DNA of 64,000 bases from Enterococcus hirae ATCC 9790 (GTDB lineage: Bacteria > Bacillota > Bacilli > Lactobacillales > Enterococcaceae): the NCBI RefSeq assembly GCF_000271405.2, contig NC_018081.1, forward strand, positions 1,911,733 to 1,975,732, read 5' to 3'. Below are positions 14,691-22,778 of the stretch, piece by piece. Below the pieces are notes generated by a model that saw only the letters and a list, made by a program, of their open reading frames with translations, was not told the origin of the DNA and ran no database searches. The position numbers and the translations under genes were made by a program. Position 1 is the first letter of the stretch. Every line of letters begins with the position of its first letter.

Positions 14691-14890
14691 ATGTGAATTT
14701 AATAACTGTATCTAATTTTAAATTAATTAATACAATGTTTTAAAAATAATGTTTGTATGCAGTTACATCTGACTTTATCCGAATTAAGAAAAAGATTTAT
14801 AAAAATAAAATAAAAAATATATATTTAAATTGACTGATTGTGAAATCATTAACTATAATTGGTTCAGTTTGTGTTAAGGAGAATGGTGAT

Positions 14891-15583
14891 ATGAATAAGA
14901 AAATTGTAGTAAGTGGATTAATTATAGGTGGATTAGTGTTAGCAGGGATCGCAGGGAAAAACTTTGCCGATGACATTTTGTTATGGGGTGGAGAAGATAA
15001 TATTAAACAAATCAATCATAATTTGGAGTCATTAGATAAAGCACTTGAAAATAAAGAGCAAAATATTAGTAGTTTAAATTCACGATTATCTTCAAATAAT
15101 CAAGAACTTGAGCAAGTAAAGGCTAACGTTGAAGAATATAAACAAAAAGTGTTGACTTTGGAAAATGAGAAAAATCAATTAACTATAGATAAAACAAATT
15201 TAGAGAATCAATTATCAGGAAAAAATGCTGAATTGCAAGGTAAACAAAATGAAATCAATGCTAAAATTGATGAAATAAATCAAAAAATAGCTGAAATAAA
15301 TCAATTAAACACTGATTGGAATAATCGTTTACAAACAGAACAAAATAAATTTAATGATGCTCAAAATACTGTTAATAGTTTAAATCAACAAATTAATCAA
15401 TTGTCAAATGAAAAAAATACTATTAAAAACCAATTGCAAAGTACTCAACAAAAACTAGAAAAAGAGCAATCAGAAAACAGTAATTTGAATAATTATATTG
15501 AAAAACTTGAAAAGGCAAAAAGTGATGTAGAAGACACAGCAAACAGATCACAAGAAATCGTGACTGAACATACAGGAAAATAG
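14891..15583 (+). CDS. Membrane-anchored coiled-coil protein, 230 aa
   Basis: ATG 14891 is 9 bases after AAGGAG. Residues 4-21 (KIVVSGLIIGGLVLAGIA) form an N-terminal membrane anchor. From about residue 38 to the end the protein is a long coiled coil rich in Asn, Gln, Lys and Glu (QINHNLESLDKALENKEQN, IDEINQKIAEINQLN). No enzymatic motif is present. It would project from the membrane as a rod. The family is unknown to me, and neighbours are accessory genes. Such proteins occur in phage-derived regions, but a tail role is unlikely given the membrane anchor. Confidence 0.65.
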   Translation: MNKKIVVSGLIIGGLVLAGIAGKNFADDILLWGGEDNIKQINHNLESLDKALENKEQNISSLNSRLSSNNQELEQVKANVEEYKQKVLTLENEKNQLTIDKTNLENQLSGKNAELQGKQNEINAKIDEINQKIAEINQLNTDWNNRLQTEQNKFNDAQNTVNSLNQQINQLSNEKNTIKNQLQSTQQKLEKEQSENSNLNNYIEKLEKAKSDVEDTANRSQEIVTEHTGK

Positions 15584-15669
15584 ATGCATTTTTTAGTTTA
15601 AATTTCTTTAACAAAATAGTATTTTGTTGCTAAATAATTTTTATTTGATTATTCTACAAAAATATCTCC

Positions 15670-16080
15670 TCTCAAAATGGAGGGGAAGTACATATTTATA
15701 TTTTTGCTGAACGACAGGAAACGGGGAAAGGTCTTTTTGTTTGTACTTCAAAAAGACTAAAACATATTAAAAAAGGTCTTCCACATTTAAATAGATTTGA
15801 AATTTTACCAAATAAAGAGACTTCTAGAATTAAATCGCCATTTCGCATGCCAGTTCTGGTGGATTGTGATCGGTTATTTGTCTTAAGTGGTATCTCTATA
15901 CCATTAACGTTACTTACAAATCGGAGGTATATATGTAGAGAATACCTAGAAAAAATTTTACAAATAAGGAAAAATAATATGAGATGTGAAATTGTGCCTT
16001 TAGAGATTAAATCAATGATTTCATTAAATCCTTTGCTAAATTTAAAACCGAAAGACTCAAATCTGACTTTGAGTAGCTAA
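15670..16080 (+). pseudogene. 3' fragment, possibly of an AEP-primase-type replication protein
   Basis: One frame stays open from before 15670 to TAA 16080, but no start with a ribosome site is found. The beginning reads SQNGGEVHIYIFAERQETGK, then FEILPNKETSRIKSPFRMP. The S-x-x-G-G-x-x-H-I pattern followed by an E-I-L-P segment and a Pro-rich turn is like archaeo-eukaryotic primase-type replication proteins of plasmids and integrative elements. The N-terminal catalytic part is missing. I call this a truncated remnant; the family is tentative. Confidence 0.4.
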
Positions 16081-16084
16081 AGAC

Positions 16085-16117
16085 CTCAACCAATCATTCT
16101 TGGCTGAGTTTTTTTCG
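16085..16117 (+). terminator. Terminator after the primase-like fragment
   Basis: CTCA-CCAA and TTGG-TGAG form a stem around TCATTC, followed by seven T residues. Confidence 0.75.
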
Positions 16118-17066
16118 TTCTTATATTAATTGTTCTAACTCCGGTTTCAATATGCATATAAAAAAGTAAAAATAATAGAAAAACTAGTGATAGTTTTGGT
16201 GATAGTGATATTAAAAACCAGAAAAGATGGAAAAAGCAGGAGATAGATAAAATACTGATATTTCGGCGTTTTCTAACGGTACAAAAGAGAAAAAAAGTAA
16301 TAAATGCACACATGATACAAGAAAAACATGTTCGCACTTCTAGGTAAACCAGGCTTTGAAGACCTTGCCAAAGAATTGAACGAACGTCTTTAAGATAAGG
16401 AGTTATAGGTAATTATTAAAAATAATTATCCAAAACAATTTGCCTTTAAAATGAAAAATGATACTCATTGAGGTATTTATAAAAAAGGATGGCTAATTAT
16501 AGCCATCCTTTTTTGGTTTGTTGGCAGAGAAATATTTTGTCCAGAAAATTTTCGTTGTTGATTATTGATATAGTCATTGGACTTATCGAAGTTCGTTCAA
16601 TACTTTCATATGACACTTGATCATATAGTTGAATAATAGAGATATCTTTATGACTTATATCTTCATGCTTCATGCCAACTTTTCGGTTAGGCACTGCTTA
16701 CACATATCTACCATTATGGACAGTTAGGGGAGAGATGGGCACGTTTGTCAATTCTGTGGGCAATAGTATTCACAGTTTAAATTTTTTAAATCAATCAAGC
16801 TTACTTTGCTCGGTTGGTCAGAGATTGTGAGCATACATCAAATGTGATTTTTATGTCGTCTGTAATGATTAAATCTTTGTTCAGATCTTTTCAATAGCTT
16901 TTATCCGTGCACGAATACTATCATTGACAAATATATCATTATTTTGATAAAATGATTATTGTTATTTAATAGCCGTTTGTTTTGATTTGTAATTAGCTGA
17001 AACATAGGTAAATCCAATTATAATAGTTTTACGACCAAATTTTAATAAAGTGAATGGAGAAATGAT
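16118..17066. other. Gene-poor decayed stretch
   Basis: No complete gene is supported. It holds a short C-terminal remnant near 16329-16393 (FALLGKPGFEDLAKELNERL), a perfect 15-bp hairpin with T tail at 16481-16514, a 65-codon minus-strand frame (16497-16694) whose stop lies in that hairpin and which I do not trust, and a minus-strand fragment near 16890-16935 (DSIRARIKAIEKI). TTTGCTCGGTTGGTCAGAG at 16806-16825 resembles the 5' half of tRNA-Met. The promoter of the second DUF4231 gene ends the stretch. Confidence 0.5.
16481..16514. terminator. Perfect 15-bp bidirectional terminator
   Basis: AAAAAAGGATGGCTA and TAGCCATCCTTTTTT flank the loop ATTA, so it works as a terminator on both strands. 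Confidence 0.8.
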
Positions 17067-17480
17067 ATGGATCAAAAAGCGTTTATTGAATCGATTGATT
17101 CTACAATTAATAAATTAAAAAAAGATATTCAATCGTATAATAGAATCATTGGCATAGGGAATATTATAAAAATCGTATTATCTGCTGCTATCCCTATTTT
17201 AATTCACGAGGCATCTGATCATAAGTCTTTGTTATTAGTCGTTTCGATTGCTTCCGCAATCATAACGATTATTCAAAGTGGAATGTCTGCGTTTAATTAT
17301 CAAAACAAAGTACAAACCGCAACACAGGTTCTAATGAAAATAGAAAACGAGAAGCTACTTTATGTAACAAAAACATCCCCATATGATAAAACGGATGAAG
17401 AAAATTTTCATTTGATTGTTTCGACACTTCAAACGGAGTTGAATGATATCATTTCTGACTTTAATCAAGTAAGCAATTAA
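17067..17480 (+). CDS. DUF4231 (SLATT-like) two-helix membrane protein, copy 2
   Basis: 137 residues, aligned without gaps to the copy at 11263 with about 23 differences. The two membrane segments (IIKIVLSAAIPILI, LLLVVSIASAIITIIQSGMS) and the YVTKTSPYDKTDEENFHL region are conserved. ATG follows GGAGAAATGAT. Upstream bases AATTATAATAG near 17018 resemble the promoter of copy 1, so gene and promoter were duplicated together. No signalling partner gene is adjacent. A terminator follows at 17589. Confidence 0.75.
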   Translation: MDQKAFIESIDSTINKLKKDIQSYNRIIGIGNIIKIVLSAAIPILIHEASDHKSLLLVVSIASAIITIIQSGMSAFNYQNKVQTATQVLMKIENEKLLYVTKTSPYDKTDEENFHLIVSTLQTELNDIISDFNQVSN

Positions 17481-17588
17481 CCATATCATCCGTTTAAAGA
17501 TAGAAAGGTACCAAAGAGATAGGAACAACAAGTAATCCTAGAACAGCATTTATGTATAAATAAAAAATAAACCTAATTTTGCTGATTT

Positions 17589-17636
17589 AAAAAGGTATCC
17601 AAACCTACTCGCTGAGACAGATGGATACCTTTTTTC
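17589..17636 (+). terminator. Terminator
   Basis: AAAAAGGTATCCA and TGGATACCTTTTTT form a 13-bp stem around a 20-base loop. It ends the DUF4231 transcript. Confidence 0.8.
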
Positions 17637-17693
17637 TTTGACAAAAAAGTTCTGATTTTTTTAGACGGGAGTTATATACTTCAAAACCAATTT

Positions 17694-17966
17694 TTATTTT
17701 TTACCAATAAATTCTTTCTTGATTTTTTTAAAATCAATCAGTATTTTCGTGGGACCGAGCACATGATATTCTTTGACGACCAATTGGTTTCTTTGATTAT
17801 AATAGCCACTGATTACTAATTTCATTCCTTCATCTACTTCAGCAAGAAAGTTTAAACCATGACCAGCGATTAAACAGTTCGTATCATTCAAGCTAAATCT
17901 TATCAAGGGACGAGCCCCAATTTGTAGTATTTTTATTTTTGTTACTGTGCCATATTTCTTAATCAT
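17694..17966 (-). CDS. Hypothetical protein with OB-fold-like pattern, 90 aa
   Basis: The start at 17966 follows AAGGGAGAGTCCACA. The strand pattern (YGTVTKIKILQIGARPLIRF, CLIAGHGLNFLAEVDEGMKL, VISGYYNQRNQLVVKEYHVL) looks like a small OB fold, in which a Gly-containing turn and a hydrophobic hairpin recur. The basic tail IDFKKIKKEFIGKK could bind nucleic acid. No named family is certain. The gene stands alone, with about 500 bp of repeats behind its start. Confidence 0.6.
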   Translation of the reverse strand: MIKKYGTVTKIKILQIGARPLIRFSLNDTNCLIAGHGLNFLAEVDEGMKLVISGYYNQRNQLVVKEYHVLGPTKILIDFKKIKKEFIGKK

Positions 17967-18249
17967 TGTGGACTCTCCCTTATGAGCGATTTCGAGGATG
18001 CCAATCCATAAATATTCTTTAATAGCATTATACGAACAAACGTTCTTTTTGTAAAGGAGAAACGCAAAAAAATTTATGGTATTTAAGCTAATATCCGACT
18101 ATTAATATCAGGGGAATGGCTGTAAAAATTTTCTGTTTTTTTGTATGACCATGCTTAAGTAAAGTTAGGAGAGACCGAACACCGGAAATGTTCACAATAA
18201 AAATAAATTAGGGAGATAAATCTTATTTTGTGCTTTGAAAATGGATAAA

Positions 18250-18467
18250 CGGTGTTCAAAGAGCTGACCTTCGGCGATAAGTCAAAAAATCTCAAAACAT
18301 GGAGAGCTGTTTCGAGATTTTCATCCTTAACGTTCAGGTCAAAACGCTCTTTTCACAACCTCTGATTCACGGTGTTCAAGCATCAACTCCTTGAAATAAG
18401 CCGGAGAGTCCAAAATAGTAGAGACTATTTTCGGATTCTCCGGCTTAGTTATCAGAGCTAGACACTG
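18250..18467 (+). repeat. Two palindromic intergenic repeats in tandem (R1 and R2)
   Basis: R1 starts at 18250 and R2 at 18370, both with CGGTGTTCA. R2 folds on itself: AAGCCGGAGAGTCC-AAAATAGT pairs with ACTATTTT-GGATTCTCCGGCTT, and the outer ends CGGTGT and ACACTG also pair. R2 opens with CAAGCATCAACTCCTTGAAATAAGCC, in segments close to R4 at 39.6 kb and R3 at 25.5 kb. The 17967-18250 stretch has no gene but shows a partial end (GAACACCG near 18177). Confidence 0.7.
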
Positions 18468-18495
18468 CTGTCACAGTTCATTTTATTATTTTAGA

Positions 18496-19389
18496 TTAAC
18501 CACGCTTACACAACGTATATCCACGTGCTTGGGCCTCTTGCAGCGAGATAGCTACGACAGAATTTGCATTGTTAAGTCCCGAACAGTTCGGATTTAAATG
18601 ATATTTTGTACCATGATCTGGAGCAATATAAACCGTTTGTTCGTTGTTTTGTTGCGGTGTTTGTGCTGCTGCAACTTGATTGGCTTGTTCTTGTGCGGCC
18701 GCAGCTTGCCGTTGTCGTTCTGCTTCAGCTGCCTCATTTGCTTTGATCGTTGCATCTACTGTAGCTAGTCGAGCAGACAAGTGTTGATTGCCGTTTGGAA
18801 TAGCCTGGATTAAAGTAGCTGCTGAGTTATAGTTTTCTCTAGTTGGATGAGCTTCAGCTTGTGATAGTGCTGTTGTTGCTTCATTTTCAGCTTGTTTTTG
18901 ACGTTCTTCTTGTGCTTTACGCTCAGCTTCAATTTTCTGTTTTTCTTCTTCTTGTTTTTTGCGCTCAGCCTCAATTTTCTGTTTTTCTTCTTCTTGTTTT
19001 TTGCGCTCAGCCTCAAGTTTCTGTTTTTCTTCTTCTTGTTTTTTGCGCTCAGCCTCAAGTTTTTGTTTTTCTTCTTCTTGTTTCTTACGCTCAGCATCAA
19101 GCTTCCGTTTTTCTTTTTCTTTATGTTCAGCTTTTTGTTTCAGCTGTTCTTCACTAGAAGTACTTGATGTTCTTTTTGTTTCGATCTTTTTTTCAGATTG
19201 TGTGCTTGCTTTTGAACTATCGGAATGACTGGTAGGAGAGATAGACGCTCCGAAAATCATAAGAATAAATGCTATTCCTATAATAATAAAGTTTCGTTTT
19301 TTATTCCCTTTTTTGAAAAATGATCGAATCAGTCCTACTAACCCCCAACAAATACCAATTAAACCTACTAACACTAAAAAAGTTCCCAT
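18496..19389 (-). CDS. Membrane protein with tandem EAERKKQEEEKQK repeats and C-terminal His/Cys motif
   Basis: The start is ATG 19389 behind GGAGGAAAAA. Two membrane helices (about residues 3-20 and 34-52) come first, then a linker, then five 14-residue repeats of the form KLEAERKKQEEEKQ, coded by 42-bp DNA repeats near 18915-19100. A Gln/Ala-rich coiled segment follows. The last 40 residues read TKYHLNPNCSGLNNANSVVA ... EAQARGYTLCKRG. That His-x3-Cys ... Cys pattern is seen at the end of various secreted or nuclease-linked proteins and may bind a metal. The repeat number may vary between strains. Confidence 0.75.
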   Translation of the reverse strand: MGTFLVLVGLIGICWGLVGLIRSFFKKGNKKRNFIIIGIAFILMIFGASISPTSHSDSSKASTQSEKKIETKRTSSTSSEEQLKQKAEHKEKEKRKLDAERKKQEEEKQKLEAERKKQEEEKQKLEAERKKQEEEKQKIEAERKKQEEEKQKIEAERKAQEERQKQAENEATTALSQAEAHPTRENYNSAATLIQAIPNGNQHLSARLATVDATIKANEAAEAERQRQAAAAQEQANQVAAAQTPQQNNEQTVYIAPDHGTKYHLNPNCSGLNNANSVVAISLQEAQARGYTLCKRG

Positions 19390-19854
19390 TTTTTCCTCCA
19401 AAAATAAAAATATTTTCCTTCCATGTAGGAATGAAAGAAATAAACCTCCTAATAAAAAAATATATCATTCTGTAATACTTCTCTAAAGATATACAAAGTT
19501 GTTTTTTATCTAAAAATTAAATTACAAAATAAAAAATGTGAATTTTTGATCACCTATTGATAAAAATAGATATATAAAGGAAATGATTTGCACAACAGCA
19601 GATTACGATAGTTACAAAGTGGAAAAGATCAGTCATTAAGTTAGTACAGTATAATTCTTGTTTTTAACGCTTAGAACCTGCTAAAAAAGCAATCAAACAA
19701 GTTAATAAGAATCTTTTAAGGTTAATATCAATGAAATGAATTTTTGCTATACTTATTAGAGGCTTATTGAATAAGGAGTTGAGTGAATTGGTTAAAAATA
19801 AATTATCAAATATGATTAGTATCAAGAAGAAAGGCGGAGGAAAGGTTAGGGTAC
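19390..19854. other. Gene-free stretch, 465 bp
   Basis: AT-rich divergent region between the repeat protein (minus) and the membrane protein at 19855 (plus). Short open frames exist, including a peptide after GGAGTTGAGTGAATTG near 19785, but none has convincing coding character. No strong hairpin was seen. Confidence 0.4.
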
Positions 19855-21638
19855 ATGGATAGAGTAAAGGAAATGCTTCAGTATGTTAGGCAAAAACAAC
19901 TTTATTTTATTTGTGGTATCGCTCTAATTCTTACACTAATACGTCTTTATCTCTATTACAAAGCGACTTACAGCATCGATATGACAGCTAGCTATGATGA
20001 CCAGCTTTTTATTCATTATGCCCGTAACTTAGTGGACGGGCAGTGGTTAGGAGAGTACAATGCTAAAACTTTATCAAAAGGTATTTCTTATAGCTTATTT
20101 TTAGCTTTTGCCAATAAAATTCAGCTACCATACTCGCTATTATTAGGTGGGTTTAATATTTTAGCTAGCGTGCTGATTACACTGAGTGTAAAGCCAATCG
20201 TTAAAAAGAATAGTATCTTGTTTTTTATCTATGTCTTTTTTTATTTTCACCAATCGGTTTTACCCATGAATATTCGACACGTATTTATCGAAACGCCATT
20301 GTAATTCCATCTGTCGTAATTATCGTTGCTTGTTTATTAGCTATTTATTATCGTAAATATCGTGCAACAAAAACTATTTTACCTTGGTTTTTCTTGTTGT
20401 CTCTAATCTTTCCATTTTACTGGTATATTCGCGAAGATTCACTCTGGTTGTTGCCGTTTGTTCTGGCAGCCTTAATCATTAGTTTTGTTCAGATTTTATT
20501 AGGAGTGGATTTTAGACCAACGAAAACTGTTGAAAAGTTTCTTTCACAAATTACCTTTGATCGAAGAAAACTGATCAAACTCAGTTTGTTTTTTCTTCCT
20601 ATGATCAGCTTTATCGTGACAAACCAAATGATTAAGCATAAAAATGAAGAAGTCTATCATCTTGCAGTAGTCAATGATCGTACGAGCGGAGAGTTTGCTC
20701 AATTGATGAAGAACTTGATTCGAATAGATGATGGAACGAACATAAACAAAGAGAACAGTAGGATTTGGGTTTCTCATGAAGCGTTAAATAAAGCATTAGC
20801 TGTGTCACCTGCTTTTGCTAAAGAAGCTGCTAGAATCAAAGAATTATATACGACACATGCTTGGACTCAGGCAGGAAAAGTAAAGGAATTAAAGGGAGAC
20901 ATTATTTTTTGGGCACTGCGAGATGTGTTGAATGAGTCTGGCTACTATCAAAATAACGCAAAAGAAACCAATGAATTTTGGAAACAAGTCAATCAAGAGT
21001 TAAGGGCTGCTTATCGTAAGGGAGATTTGAAGAAGAAACGTGAAGTCTACTTAATGAGTACAGGAGATGGGAAGATTGCCGAGGATATTCCAGTACTCTT
21101 AGATTTTTTTAGGACAGCTTATAGTGACAATTTATTTTACAAAGATTTTCATCAAGGAGGGAATTACAGTTTTGGAACCCATGCGGATGTAGAAGCAGCG
21201 CAAAACTTTTTGCGGGTTCCTTTATTGAATAATTGGATTAATAGTGAAGATCCACAACCGCCGATTTTAGTTTTATCAAAAACAGCGAAAATCTCTAATA
21301 TTATGATTGCGATTTATCAAAAGACAAGTGGTGTTGTTCTATGTTTAGCGATTTTAGGATTTTTATTTTTGATCTTAGGTTCAATCTATGCTAAAAAAGA
21401 TCGTGGTTTTTATTGTTCTGCACTAGTCATTACTAGTGGTTTGATATTGACCCAGTTTTTATTTTTATTTGGGGTTTCATGGTTTTGTTCCTACTCGCCA
21501 GAGCAAAAAGATTATTTTCTAAGTGTGTATACGGGGGCAGGAGTACCAATCATGCAAATTGCGATGGTTCTAATCTTTCTGGGAATCAGCAAAATTTCAT
21601 GGGGGAAAATAAAGCACAAACTCAAATTGAATAAATAA
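19855..21638 (+). pseudogene. GT-C-like polytopic membrane protein, frameshifted in a T7 run
   Basis: Two adjacent frames encode one protein. The first (19855-20304) has membrane segments and SYDDQLFIHYARNLVDGQW, an acidic first loop typical of GT-C membrane glycosyltransferases. Adding one T to the run at 20236-20242 gives FLFSPIGFTHEYSTRIYRNA and joins it to the second frame, which continues to 21638 with a large extracellular domain and terminal helices. The repaired length is near 595 residues. The likely role is transfer of a sugar to a surface polymer, as inferred from topology only. The single-base defect may be an assembly error. Confidence 0.7.
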
Positions 21639-21640
21639 TA

Positions 21641-21682
21641 AAAGACGTTTGCTAACTGTATTAGTTGCAAACGTCTTTATTC
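21641..21682. terminator. Terminator
   Basis: AAAGACGTTTGC (21641-21652) pairs with GCAAACGTCTTT (21667-21678). Confidence 0.8.
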
Positions 21683-21729
21683 TTTTTTCGATCCCGAGTT
21701 GTTTTCGGTCATTAGAAATGATTCACTCC

Positions 21730-21879
21730 TTATTTGGATTCATTTAATGCACGGACAGCTTGTTCAATCGTGATACCAAATGCTACGTTGTTTTCATTTG
21801 TAGCATCAATTGCCATAAATTGATTGGATACAGTATCAAATGCAACTCGGTATTCAATATTTGTTTTAGTAAATGTCAT
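21730..21879 (-). CDS. Small conserved-type protein, 49 aa
   Basis: The start at 21879 lies 6 bases after GAGGTG. The peptide MTFTKTNIEYRVAFDTVSNQ ... GITIEQAVRALNESK has a beta-beta-alpha pattern with a regular turn. No family is known to me; the strong ribosome site and coding-like composition support it. It faces the terminator of the preceding membrane protein gene. Confidence 0.6.
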   Translation of the reverse strand: MTFTKTNIEYRVAFDTVSNQFMAIDATNENNVAFGITIEQAVRALNESK

Positions 21880-22005
21880 GTAAGTCACCTCTTTTTTTAT
21901 TAATGTAAATTGTGGTTGGAATTTTCTGTTAAATTTTCCTTCCTGTAATCAGTGTAGCACCCTTATTTTTTTTTCGCAATTAATTGCTATGTCAACAAGG
22001 GATTC

Positions 22006-22077
22006 TTAATTTTCTGTGAGTCCAATAAGCAATCCAATCAATAACAGGATAAATACAATAGCTTGAATAACAATCAT
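22006..22077 (-). CDS. Very small hydrophobic peptide, 23 aa
   Basis: GAGGAGGGAATTTC precedes the start, an excellent ribosome site. The peptide MIVIQAIVFILLLIGLLIGL plus TEN is a single membrane helix. It could be a regulatory membrane peptide or a toxin-like peptide; no antisense RNA is obvious. Too short for most gene finders. Confidence 0.5.
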   Translation of the reverse strand: MIVIQAIVFILLLIGLLIGLTEN

Positions 22078-22334
22078 GAAATTCCCTCCTCACAGAATAG
22101 TTTAGATGCTTTTTCGGAGGTTTACACGAACAAAAGGCTAACAGTTTCAAACAAATCTGTCACTTATAAATTACAATTATATCTTGGTATTAGTTATGTG
22201 AGAAAAAGGGGAAACTAGATTGAAATCGTGTAATTCTAAGAAAAAATATAAAAAAATTCAATAAATCGTTTTCAAATCTTCTTTTTTTGTTATTATAAAT
22301 TAAAGATTAACAAAATAAAGGAGGGAATTGAGAA

Positions 22335-22553
22335 ATGTTAAAATTAGAAATAGGCAAGTCATACATATGCAAACCGATTGGAGTGAACTATGAAGTGATT
22401 GGTTGCGTGGAACGTACATATACTAATACGGCTGTTATTTTTGTAGAAAGCTATGATCAGAGAGATCGGTTGGCTGTTTACGATAGTAAGTTTCGTCTAC
22501 TAGTTAAACTGGACGAAATTTATACAGTAGCAGAATCTGCTTTGGTTTCATAA
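22335..22553 (+). CDS. Hypothetical protein, 72 aa
   Basis: AAAGGAGGG precedes ATG 22335. The protein is soluble and strand-rich (LEIGKSYICKPIGVNYEVIG, TAVIFVESYDQRDRLAVYD) and resembles small conserved enterococcal proteins of unknown role. It is followed by a second small gene at 22620 with its own ribosome site. Confidence 0.65.
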   Translation: MLKLEIGKSYICKPIGVNYEVIGCVERTYTNTAVIFVESYDQRDRLAVYDSKFRLLVKLDEIYTVAESALVS

Positions 22554-22619
22554 ACACTTTTTTTGAGAAATATCGTAAACTTCTCTATAATTAGAGGAGA
22601 GAGAAGGGAGCGAAAAAAC

Positions 22620-22730
22620 ATGCAAAAAAGAAAGAGTTCAGGTAAAATGGGCATTATCTTAGCAGTTATTTCTGCTATTCCGGCAATCTTAGCAGTGGTT
22701 CGTGCGGTGAAAAGCGCGAGAGAAAGATAA
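22620..22730 (+). CDS. Small cationic membrane peptide, 36 aa
   Basis: AAGGGAG precedes ATG 22620. The peptide has a Lys-rich start (MQKRKSSGK), one hydrophobic helix (MGIILAVISAIPAILAVVRA) and a basic tail (VKSARER). No family is certain. A terminator at 22743 follows immediately, so it ends the small transcript that begins at 22335. Confidence 0.55.
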   Translation: MQKRKSSGKMGIILAVISAIPAILAVVRAVKSARER

Positions 22731-22742
22731 AGTAATTGAAAA

Positions 22743-22778
22743 AGAACCCCATGGATTCAATCCATGGGGCTCTTTTTT
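22743..22778. terminator. Bidirectional terminator
   Basis: CCCCATGGATT and ATCCATGGGG pair, and T residues follow on the plus strand. It separates the small genes from the convergent phosphodiesterase gene. Confidence 0.8.

Noticed and set aside
6853..14700. CRISPR-like array formed by the repeated hairpins and tRNA pieces
   Set aside because: Copies are of different lengths and irregular spacing, without unique spacers of equal size and without cas genes.
15656..15695. Another att copy (GTACATA) at the start of the primase-like fragment
   Set aside because: Only 7 to 8 bases match the core, and the sequence reads as part of the open frame (GGEVHIYIF). Chance is the simpler explanation.
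16086..16337. 83-codon minus-strand frame, Phe/Cys/Leu-rich
   Set aside because: It overlaps a terminator and AT-rich decayed DNA, has no ribosome site and looks like the complement of A-rich sequence.
16497..16694. 65-codon minus-strand frame
   Set aside because: It ends inside a perfect terminator hairpin and starts at GTG without a convincing ribosome site. It could be a remnant, but it is not supported as a gene.
18843..19228. Several overlapping Leu/Phe/Ser-rich frames opposite the repeat protein
   Set aside because: They are the complement of the 42-bp repeats and arise from periodic codon use in the real gene.
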